From Solirubrobacterales bacterium (lineage in GTDB: Bacteria > Actinomycetota > Thermoleophilia > Solirubrobacterales > Solirubrobacteraceae): DNA of 10,623 nucleotides. Position numbers and translations under genes: made by a program. Under the pieces are notes generated by a model. The model saw only the letters and a list, made by a program, of their open reading frames with translations. It was not told where the DNA came from and did not search any database. Positions 1-6,185 of this stretch are shown here, piece after piece. Position 1 is the stretch's first letter, and every line of letters begins with the position of its first letter. The stretch is from positions 1-10,623 of the forward strand of contig JACCQW010000120.1 of assembly GCA_013813955.1 (NCBI GenBank), given 5' to 3'.

Positions 1-693
1 GCCCCGGACCGCGCGCAGCTCGGCCTCGCGGCTCGCCATGCCGGCCAGGCGGGAGGCGCGCTCGCCGAGCAGGGCGGTGGCCAGGGCCTGCGCTCCCTCG
101 CGCTTGCGCTCGACCGCGGCCGTGAGCTTGCGGCTGCGTGCCTGCAGGCGCACGAGGGTGTTGGCCTGACGCGTGACCTGCTCGCGCGAGGCGCGAGCGC
201 CGGCGACGGTCTTCGCGTTCTGGCGCGCGATGCGCCTGGCGAACTCGGCGAGCTCGAGCAGGTCGGAGAACCCGCGCGCCGAGACGACGACCGAGACGAG
301 GTCGGGGCGCGGGTTGCGGTGGGAGGCGATCAGGTTGGTCCGCAGCGCGTTCATTGCGCGGCGCAAGCGGTTCTCCAGGCGGGTGAGCCGGTCGCGAGCC
401 TTGACGAGGTCGTCCTCGATCGCCTGCAGCCGCGCGCGCCGGCGGGCGACGTCGGCCTTGATCGCGTCGAGGCGAGACTGGGCCACCGCGAGCCCGCGCT
501 CCGTCGTGCGGATGCGCCGTGTCTCGGCTGCGACCGCGGCGCGCAGGGTCTGTGCTCGGCTCTGCTTGCCGGCGATGCGAGCATCGATGTCGGCGCCGGC
601 CGGCCCGGGCGTGCACAGCAGGACGCCGGCGAGGAGCACCGCCGCCGTCAGGGCGCACGGGTGCAGGGGGCGGCGTGGGGAGACGTTCGGCAT
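1..693 (-). CDS. Secreted coiled-coil protein, N-terminal part of a probable peptidoglycan hydrolase (3' end outside window)
   Basis: The reading frame is open without a stop from the ATG at 693 to the left edge, giving 231 visible residues. Residues 1-35 form a signal peptide: an Arg/His-containing start, a hydrophobic run (ALTAAVLLAGVLL) and a likely AGA-D cleavage site, so the product should be exported. The rest is almost entirely Ala/Arg/Leu/Glu/Gln-rich helix (for example QSRAQTLRAAVAAETRR), broken near residues 114-135 by a segment containing NPRPDLVSVVVSARGFSDLL. This coiled-coil, globular patch, coiled-coil layout is typical of the N-terminal regulatory half of EnvC-like M23 endopeptidases and of RipA-like NlpC/P60 hydrolases. 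The catalytic domain would lie beyond the left edge, so M23 versus NlpC/P60 is undecided and the enzyme assignment is an inference. The gene diverges from the BKACE gene. Confidence 0.72.
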   Translation of the reverse strand, partial: MPNVSPRRPLHPCALTAAVLLAGVLLCTPGPAGADIDARIAGKQSRAQTLRAAVAAETRRIRTTERGLAVAQSRLDAIKADVARRRARLQAIEDDLVKARDRLTRLENRLRRAMNALRTNLIASHRNPRPDLVSVVVSARGFSDLLELAEFARRIARQNAKTVAGARASREQVTRQANTLVRLQARSRKLTAAVERKREGAQALATALLGERASRLAGMASREAELRAVRG

Positions 694-824
694 CGGATGT
701 CGCTCGGGCACGGACGACGACGCCCGGGCGGCCGGCCGGCGACGCTAGCAGCGAGCCTCGCAATCTCGCTGGAAACCCCTGCTCCTGCAACGAATCGTGC
801 AGAAACAAAGCGGGTGTCAGGGAC

Positions 825-847
825 GCGGCCCCGCGCACGCGGGCCGC
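825..847. other. GC-rich inverted repeat in the divergent spacer
   Basis: Between the two divergent genes (694-865), bases 825-835 (GCGGCCCCGCG) pair with 838-847 (CGCGGGCCGC), with one bulged C and a very small loop. It ends about 18 bases before the GTG at 866. No T-run follows it and no gene ends here, so it is not a standard terminator. It could be a 5'-leader hairpin or an operator, but GC-rich hairpins arise readily by chance at this base composition. I see no convincing -35/-10 pair for either divergent gene. Confidence 0.25.
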
Positions 848-865
848 TTGGTAGCGTCGGCGTCC

Positions 866-1597
866 GTGCTGCTCCAGGCGGCCCTCAACGGCGATCGGAC
901 GACGGCCGCACACCCCGCGCTGCCGGTCTCGGTCGAGCAGCTGGCGCGCGACGCCGCCGCCTGCGTCGCTGGTGGCGCTCGTGCGATCCATCTGCACCCG
1001 CGTGATCTACTTGGCCGCGAGCGGCTGGACGCCGAGGTCGTCGACGAGATCGTCCTGGAGGTCCGCGATGCGTGCGCGGTACCCGTCGGCGTCTCGACCG
1101 GCGCCTGGATCGAACCGGATCTCGAGCGTCGTCTCGAGCTCGTGCGCGCCTGGCGTGCGCCCGACTACGCCTCGGTCAACCTGTCCGAGCCAGGCGCGAC
1201 GGCGATCATGCGGGCGCTGATCGGGGCCGGGCTGGGTGTCGAGGCAGGCATCGCGAGCGTCGAGGATGCCGAGCGACTTGCGGCGTCCGGGTGGGGTGGG
1301 CAGGTCACACGGATCCTCGTCGAGCCGGCCCGCGTCAGCGCCGCCGATGCCATCGAGCGGGTCGAAGAGATCCACACCGCACTGGACAGGCTCGGCCTTG
1401 CGGCGCCACGCCTGCAACACGGTGACGGGGAGGCCGCGTGGGTGCTGCTCACCGATGCGATCCGCAGAGGTCTCGACACGCGGATCGGTCTCGAGGACAC
1501 GCTGGACGAGCCGGACGGCGAGCGCACGACAAACAACGAGGCGCTCGTTCGCGCCGCCCGCGCGTTGGGTGCCGGGGACCGCGTGCGCTCAAGCTAG
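866..1597 (+). CDS. BKACE (DUF849) family beta-keto acid cleavage enzyme
   Basis: The product is a 243-residue TIM-barrel enzyme of the family that includes 3-keto-5-aminohexanoate cleavage enzyme (Kce). These zinc enzymes condense a beta-keto acid with acetyl-CoA and release acetoacetate plus a new CoA ester. Numbering from the GTG at 866, the N-terminal strand reads LLQAALNG, the zinc-binding HLH is His42/His44 in HLHPRD, and RIGLED (Arg206, Glu210, Asp211) matches the Arg/Glu/Asp active-site set of Kce. TTNNEALV follows, as in the family. The frame is open upstream (ATG at 797, TTG at 848), but those 23 extra residues look nothing like the family, so GTG 866 is preferred even though no strong ribosome binding site is visible. 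The glutamate of Kce's first strand (GAET) appears replaced in NGDRTT. The substrate cannot be told from sequence. The gene is monocistronic as far as seen. Confidence 0.85.
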   Translation: MLLQAALNGDRTTAAHPALPVSVEQLARDAAACVAGGARAIHLHPRDLLGRERLDAEVVDEIVLEVRDACAVPVGVSTGAWIEPDLERRLELVRAWRAPDYASVNLSEPGATAIMRALIGAGLGVEAGIASVEDAERLAASGWGGQVTRILVEPARVSAADAIERVEEIHTALDRLGLAAPRLQHGDGEAAWVLLTDAIRRGLDTRIGLEDTLDEPDGERTTNNEALVRAARALGAGDRVRSS

Positions 1598-1607
1598 TGG
1601 CACTAGC
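1593..1607. repeat. Perfect 15-bp dyad over the BKACE stop codon
   Basis: GCTAGTG-G-CACTAGC is a perfect inverted repeat with 7-base arms and one central base. It contains the TAG stop at 1595-1597. The one-base centre suits a protein-binding dyad better than an RNA hairpin, though a shorter GCTAG/CTAGC stem with a 5-base loop is possible. It carries two CTAG tetramers, usually rare in high-GC genomes. No T-run follows. The remainder of the spacer to 1799 shows no gene or recognisable riboswitch. Confidence 0.3.
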
Positions 1608-1799
1608 AGGAGGCTGATACGCCGACCCGATGTCGTGCTCGTGGCGCTCGGCGCTGAAGTTGGGCGCTCGTCATCCCACCGGTGCTGGCGGGCGCATCGT
1701 GTGGCGCTCCCAGGCGGGCAGGCATCAGCACGGCCTCGCCGGCATCGTGGCCGCGGGGTGATCGACGCCCGCTGGTGAGAAGAGCCCGGTGACGGGAGA

Positions 1800-4484
1800 T
1801 TGTCACGCAGAGACGGGACGGCGTCTCGGCGCACGCGGCGCACGCGGCGTCGAGTGTATGCCCGGGCGCCTGACCCGTCGACAGGCGACGAGCTCGGCCG
1901 CAGCTTGCGGGCCCTGGCTCGGCTTAAGTTTTCCGGGCGCACGGACGATGAACTCCGGATGAGAGCCGTCGACCGACTGCATGATGCGCACCGCCTCTCG
2001 GTCCTGCACGACTTGGACATCCTGGACACGGTCGCAGAGCCGGCCTACGACGACCTAGCGCGTTTGGCGTCCATATGCTGCGACAGCAAGATTGCCGCCG
2101 TCAACTTTGTCGATGACGACAGGCACTGGACGAAGGCCATCGTCGGTGTAGAAGGCGGTCAGGGCGCGAGCCTCTCTGCCGGCTTGTCGTTCTGCGCGGC
2201 GACCGTTGCCAGCGCGGACGGGCAACTCAGCGTGCCGGATACCCAGCGCAGCGAACGATGGCGCTCGCATCCTCTCGTCGCCGAGGGCCCGACCGTTGGC
2301 TTCTACGCCGGCGCGTCGATTGTCGTCGCCGACGAGCCGATCGGCGTCGTCTGTGTCTTCGGCCATGAGCCGCGCCCGGTGGGTGAACGAGAGCAACAGG
2401 CGCTGCGGGCCCTCGCTCGTCAGGCTTCCGCACAGTTGGAGCTGCGGATGCGCGACGCACACTTGAGCGAGCTTGCCGTGAAGGATCCGCTGACGGTCGC
2501 GCGCACCGCCGGGACGTTCGGCGACATGCGGTCGCTCGCGCGAAGCTCGGAACTGCTGGAGCACAACCAGCTGATCCTGGATGCCGCCGGCGACGGGATC
2601 TGCGGTCTCAATCGCGACGGGATCGTCACCTTCGCCAATCCGGCGGCGGCGGCTCTGACCGGCTATGCGATCGACGAGCTCGTCGGCCGCAACCTGCACG
2701 AGACGGTCCATCACAGCCGTGCGGACGGCTCTCCCTACCCCTTCGAGGAGTGTCCGGGGATGGCGTCGCTGCGCGACGGGACCGTCCACCACGTGGACGA
2801 CGATGTGTACTGGAGCAAGGACGGCTCGGGGCGGCCGGTCGAGTTCACGAGCACGCCGATCGTCACGGACGGCGCGGTCACGGGCGCCGTCATGGTCTTC
2901 AAGGACATCACTGAGCGCAAGGCAGCCGGAGCAGCCCTGCGGGCCAGCGAGCATCGCACCCGCGAGATCCTCCAGACGGCGCACGACGCGTTCGTCGCGA
3001 TGGACTGCGACGGCCTGATCACCGACTGGAATCCGCAGGCGCAGGCGAGCTTCGGCTGGTCGCGCGACGAGGTCTTGGGGCACGAGCTCGCCGAGACGAT
3101 CATTCCCGAGCGCGATCGCGCCGCGCACCGGCGGGGCCTGGCGCGCTTCCTGGCGACCGGCGAAGGCTCGATCCTCGGTCAGCGCCTGCAGCTGCGCGCG
3201 CTGCATCGCGACGGGCACGAGTTCGCGATCGAGCTGACGATCTCGCCGCTTCAGAGCGCCGACGGCTGGTCGTTCAACGCGTTCGCGCGCGACATCACCG
3301 AGCGCACGGCGGCCGAGCAACTGCTCGAGCGCCAGCGCCAGCAGCTTTTGGAGGCGCAGGTGGTCGGCGGCTTCGGCAGCTGGGAGTGGGACATCGTCAG
3401 CGACACGATCGAGTGGTCCGACGAGCTGTGTCGCATGTACGGCCTGCCGCTCGGCAGTCACCCGCAGGGCTCGGAGGAGGCCGCCAGGGCGACGCATCCC
3501 GAGGATCGAGCGCTATGGCAGGCGAGCGTGCAGGCGTCGCTGCAGAGCGGTGAGCCGCTGGACTTCGAGTTTCGCGCCGTGCGGCCCGATGGGTCCACCC
3601 TGATGGCTCACTCGCGTGGCGAGGTCATCTTCGACGCGCAGGGGACGCCGGTGCGGATGGTGGGGACGGCGCAGGACATCACCGAGCGTCACGAGCTGGA
3701 GCGCGTCAAGGACGAGTTCACGTCGGTCGTCAGCCACGAGCTGCGCACCCCGCTGACGTCGATCCGCGGATCGCTCGGCCTGCTGGAGAGCGGCGTGCTC
3801 GGCGAGCTGCCGGCTCAGGGTCAGCGGATGGTCGAGATCGCGGTGCAGAACACCGACCGCCTCGTGCGTCTGATCAACGACATCCTGGACATCGAGCGCA
3901 TCAACTCCGGTCAGATCGACATGCACCCGCAGTCGTGCGATGCGCGTGAGCTGATCGATCGCGCCTGCGACGCCGTCACGTCGCTCGCCGACGCGGCGAG
4001 CGTCAGCGTCGTGATCGAGGCCGAGCGCCTGGCGCTGTCGGTCGACGCCGACCGCATCATCCAGACGTTGACGAACCTGATCTCCAATGCCGTGAAGTTC
4101 TCACCGCCCGGTAGCAGCGTGCACGTGTCGTGCTCGTGTCGCGACGCGGAGGTGCTGTTCGAGGTCAGCGACGAGGGTCGCGGGATTCCGGCCGAGAAAT
4201 TGGAGTCGATCTTCGGGCGCTTCGCGCAGGTCGATGCGTCTGACTCGCGTGAGAAGGGCGGCACGGGCTTGGGCCTGGCGATCTGTCGCAGCATCGTCGA
4301 TCAGCATGGCGGGCGCATCTGGGCGCACAGCGAGCCCGGTCAGGGAGCCACGTTCTCGTTCGTGCTTCCCGCACCCGGCACTGGCGCCGCCTCGGATCGA
4401 CGCTCCATCGACGCAGACGAGCTCGAGGTGGTTGCGGATGCGGATGCGCCGCTGGTCTGGTCTGCGACGACGACCCCTGCGTGA
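1800..4484 (+). CDS. GAF-PAS-PAS-PAS sensor histidine kinase (C-terminal tail frameshifted)
   Basis: This is an 894-residue soluble kinase with no membrane segments, so it probably senses a cytoplasmic signal. Domains: GAF about 65-215; PAS about 252-373 (ends FKDITERK); PAS about 386-505 (ends FARDITERT); PAS_3-type about 520-630 (GSWEWD, ends AQDITERH); HisKA about 634-700 with phospho-acceptor His646 in SHELRTPLTS; HATPase about 745-858 with N box NLISNAVKF, G1 DEGRGIP, F box IFGRF and G2 GGTGLGLAI. All catalytic boxes are intact, so it should autophosphorylate. The start is uncertain: TTG 1800 is the first in frame, with GGGAG only a couple of bases before it, but residues 1-53 are Arg-rich and unlike the family. 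GTG 1854 or ATG 1959 (MRAVDRLHD) fits where GAF kinases usually begin. After Val886 the frame departs from a receiver-domain sequence and stops at 4482-4484. Probable partners are the receiver and HPt genes downstream. Confidence 0.93.
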   Translation: MSRRDGTASRRTRRTRRRVYARAPDPSTGDELGRSLRALARLKFSGRTDDELRMRAVDRLHDAHRLSVLHDLDILDTVAEPAYDDLARLASICCDSKIAAVNFVDDDRHWTKAIVGVEGGQGASLSAGLSFCAATVASADGQLSVPDTQRSERWRSHPLVAEGPTVGFYAGASIVVADEPIGVVCVFGHEPRPVGEREQQALRALARQASAQLELRMRDAHLSELAVKDPLTVARTAGTFGDMRSLARSSELLEHNQLILDAAGDGICGLNRDGIVTFANPAAAALTGYAIDELVGRNLHETVHHSRADGSPYPFEECPGMASLRDGTVHHVDDDVYWSKDGSGRPVEFTSTPIVTDGAVTGAVMVFKDITERKAAGAALRASEHRTREILQTAHDAFVAMDCDGLITDWNPQAQASFGWSRDEVLGHELAETIIPERDRAAHRRGLARFLATGEGSILGQRLQLRALHRDGHEFAIELTISPLQSADGWSFNAFARDITERTAAEQLLERQRQQLLEAQVVGGFGSWEWDIVSDTIEWSDELCRMYGLPLGSHPQGSEEAARATHPEDRALWQASVQASLQSGEPLDFEFRAVRPDGSTLMAHSRGEVIFDAQGTPVRMVGTAQDITERHELERVKDEFTSVVSHELRTPLTSIRGSLGLLESGVLGELPAQGQRMVEIAVQNTDRLVRLINDILDIERINSGQIDMHPQSCDARELIDRACDAVTSLADAASVSVVIEAERLALSVDADRIIQTLTNLISNAVKFSPPGSSVHVSCSCRDAEVLFEVSDEGRGIPAEKLESIFGRFAQVDASDSREKGGTGLGLAICRSIVDQHGGRIWAHSEPGQGATFSFVLPAPGTGAASDRRSIDADELEVVADADAPLVWSATTTPA

Positions 4485-4621
4485 TCGAGTTGGTCAGTGC
4501 GGTGCTCCTCAAGCGCGGCTACCGCGTCGCCGGCCGCCACGAGCCGTTCAAGGTGCTCATCGTCGAAGACGACGCTGCTGGGACGCCTGACACGAGTCAC
4601 TCGAAGGGAGCACACCGATGA
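4452..4621 (+). pseudogene. Collapsed receiver-domain remnant, formerly the kinase C-terminus
   Basis: In the frame one base off the kinase, codons from 4457 read LVCDDDPCVIELVSAVLL, then KRGYRVAGRHEP and FKVLIVEDDAAGTP, ending in TGA at 4619-4621. LVCDDDP...LKRGYRV is the first strand, acidic pocket and first helix of a receiver (REC) domain. KVLIVEDD is again the first strand of a REC, so the segment looks like two tandem receivers fused by an internal deletion that removed both phospho-acceptor aspartates. Restoring one C (GTCTGG to GTCCTGG near 4457) would join this frame to the kinase as PLVLVCDDDP. The TGA overlaps the next gene's ATG as ATGA, which supports this being the ancestral kinase ending. 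A sequencing error cannot be excluded. Confidence 0.75.
4603..4610 (+). promoter_or_regulatory. Ribosome binding site of the response regulator
   Basis: GAAGGGAG lies 7 bases before the ATG at 4618. It is the clearest Shine-Dalgarno sequence on the plus strand here. It gives the receiver gene its own initiation signal even though translation now ends about 130 bases upstream at the kinase stop. Confidence 0.6.
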
Positions 4622-5016
4622 GCCCGAAGCGCATCCTGTTGGTCGATGACGAGGACGACATCCGCGAGGTCGCGGCGATCAGCATGCAGGCCGTCGGCGG
4701 CTGGCAGGTCCTGAGCGCGAGCAGCGGCACGGAAGCGATCGCCACGGCGCTCGCCGAGCAGCCCGACGTGATCCTGCTGGACGTGATGATGCCCGACCTC
4801 GACGGGCCGGCGACCTTCAAGCGCCTGGAGGACGACCCCCGCACGCGTGACATCCCGGTCATTCTGCTGACCGCCAGGGCGCAGGCCGCCGACCGCACGC
4901 GCTTTGACCAGCTGGGCGTCGCGGGCGTCCTGAGCAAGCCGTTTGACCCGATGTCGCTGCCGGCGCAGGTCGCCGCGCTGCTCAGCGCGCGTGAGGGCGT
5001 TGGCGAGTGCAGATGA
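4618..5016 (+). CDS. Single-domain response regulator (CheY-like receiver)
   Basis: The 132-residue product is a receiver domain with no output domain. The acidic pocket is Asp10/Asp11 (ILLVDDEDD), the phospho-acceptor is Asp55 (VILLDVMMPDLDG), the switch Thr is Thr85 (VILLTARA) and the conserved Lys is Lys107 (LSKPFDP), so it should be functional. With no DNA-binding or enzymatic domain it must act by protein contact or as a phosphate carrier. The HPt gene immediately after it points to a relay of the kinase His to receiver Asp to HPt His type. Its ATG overlaps the TGA of the receiver remnant upstream. Its own TGA (5014-5016) overlaps the HPt ATG as ATGA, indicating translational coupling. 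Confidence 0.93.
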   Translation: MSPKRILLVDDEDDIREVAAISMQAVGGWQVLSASSGTEAIATALAEQPDVILLDVMMPDLDGPATFKRLEDDPRTRDIPVILLTARAQAADRTRFDQLGVAGVLSKPFDPMSLPAQVAALLSAREGVGECR

Positions 5017-5423
5017 CGACCGCTATGTCTGCCGCAATCATGGCCGTCTGGGAGCGCAGCCGCGAGGAGCTCGAGCGGCGGATCGCGACGCTTGAGCGAG
5101 CCGTCGCGGCGCTGCTCGCCGATGACCTGGGCGATGCGCTGCGCACGAGCGCCCACAGCGACGCGCACAAGCTGGCCGGATCGCTGGGCATGTTCGGCCT
5201 CGCCGCCGGTTCGCAGCTGGCACACGAGGTTGAGCACAAGCTCGCAGGCACCGACGCCCTGCCGCTGAGCGAGGTCCCGCGCCTCGCGCAGCTCGTCGGC
5301 TCGCTGCGCGAGCAGTTCGACGTCCATTCCGACGGACGCCGCGCGATCGATGGCGAACAGCACCCGGGTCACACGCTGGACTCGCGCGCGGCCGCCCACG
5401 CGCGCGAGAACCGCCGACCGTGA
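5013..5423 (+). CDS. HPt domain phosphotransfer protein
   Basis: The protein is 136 residues from the ATG at 5013; a GTG at 5007 is also in frame but the ATGA overlap with the receiver stop favours 5013. A helical bundle carries the HPt signature [11 protein letters not shown], with phospho-acceptor His52 counted from ATG 5013, followed by [13 protein letters not shown]. It should take phosphate from, or pass it to, the adjacent receiver as the last step of a multistep relay; the final target is not in view. The last 30 or so residues (after REQFDV) are polar, Arg/His-rich and unlike an HPt domain. The gene ends exactly where Tn3 transposase homology begins, so its native 3' end may have been replaced at that junction. 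GGCGAG at 5002-5007 is a possible ribosome binding site. Confidence 0.85.
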   Translation: MTTAMSAAIMAVWERSREELERRIATLERAVAALLADDLGDALRTSAHSDAHKLAGSLGMFGLAAGSQLAHEVEHKLAGTDALPLSEVPRLAQLVGSLREQFDVHSDGRRAIDGEQHPGHTLDSRAAAHARENRRP

Positions 5424-5988
5424 TCTGGGGTGAGGGCACGACGACCGTCGCTTCGGACTCCAGCCACTTCGGCTCCTATGACCGCAACATCTTCACCGAA
5501 TGGCACGCCCGCTACGGCGGCCGTGGCGTCCTGGTGTAATGGCACGTCGAGCGGGGTCGGATGGCGATCCACTCGCAGATCCTCAACTGCTCGGCCTCCG
5601 AGGTCGCCGCGATGATCGAAGGCGTGATGCGCCACGCGACCGCGATGAATGTCGACGGCGACTACGTCGACTCCCACGGCCAATCTGAGATCGGTTCGCG
5701 ATCACCAGCCTGCTTGGCTTCAAGCTGCTCGCCCGGATCAAGCAGATCAACCGGGGCCGCCTCTACCGCGCCGACCCCGCCGCCCAGGAGCGCTACCCGG
5801 GCCTTGAGCCGGCGATGACCCGCCCGATCCGCTGGGAACTGATCGAGCAGAACTACGACATGCTCCTCAAGTACGCGACCGCGATCCGCGTCGGCACCGC
5901 CTCGACCTCCGCGACCGCGACCCTGCAGCGCGAGATCAACTCCGGCCACAGCTTCGTTAACGGCACCCCGAAAACCCGGCACGGATGA
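5420..5988 (+). pseudogene. tnpA: Tn3-family transposase, decayed C-terminal fragment
   Basis: Read in one frame, the stretch gives [33 protein letters not shown], then a TAA at 5537-5539 where the family has Tyr, then [28 protein letters not shown] and [10 protein letters not shown]. Around 5693 a one-base deletion (GGTTC for GGGTTC) shifts frame, after which [22 protein letters not shown]-like [12 protein letters not shown] and LLKYATAIRVGTAS follow. These are hallmark strings of Tn3-family TnpA. After GTAS the expected segment is missing and the frame jumps to LQREIN, indicating an internal deletion; homology fades near 5950 and a TGA follows at 5986. The two aspartates in ASDS and YVDSHGQSE are likely catalytic. 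The N-terminal two-thirds, a resolvase and terminal repeats are absent, so it is a dead relic. Confidence 0.9.
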
Positions 5989-6185
5989 CTTCGAGGTTGC
6001 CGGCAGCGCAGCCTTCGAGCTTCTCGGTAAGCAGCGCCAGCATCACCGGCGATACGTCGAGCGCGACCACCCGCTCGCAGGCCTGGGCGGCGGCCAGCGC
6101 GAACTGACCGCTCCCGGTGCCGATCTCGACGACCGAGCACGTTCCGATCCAGGACGCCTGCACCGTCACCGGATCATCGCGGGCA
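5957..6185 (-). pseudogene. SAM-dependent methyltransferase fragment, broken at both ends
   Basis: On the minus strand, from about 6178, the translation reads RDDPVTVQASWIG, then VVEIGTGSGQFALAAAQA (SAM-binding motif I), RVVALDVSPVMLALL (motif II region) and GNLEVIRAGF, followed by four unrelated residues and a stop at 5957-5959. It is therefore only the core Rossmann start of a class I methyltransferase. The N-terminus is lost at the end of the nitrilase gene, whose stop is at 6186-6188. The C-terminus is lost where the Tn3 relic begins, around 5950-5976. A GTG at 6169 could start a 70-residue peptide, but no function is expected. Confidence 0.7.

Noticed and set aside
173..1005. Plus-strand frames over the left-edge gene
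   Set aside because: Arg/Ala-rich frames without motifs; the minus strand gives a signal peptide and coiled coil that make sense as a protein.
2055..3497. A 480-codon open frame on the minus strand
   Set aside because: It lies entirely opposite the GAF/PAS part of the kinase, matches no family and is the usual antisense opening in high-GC coding DNA.
4440..4490. Programmed ribosomal frameshifting to make a kinase-REC fusion
   Set aside because: No slippery heptamer or following structure is evident, and the receiver reached would lack its phospho-acceptor Asp. A deletion or sequencing error is simpler.
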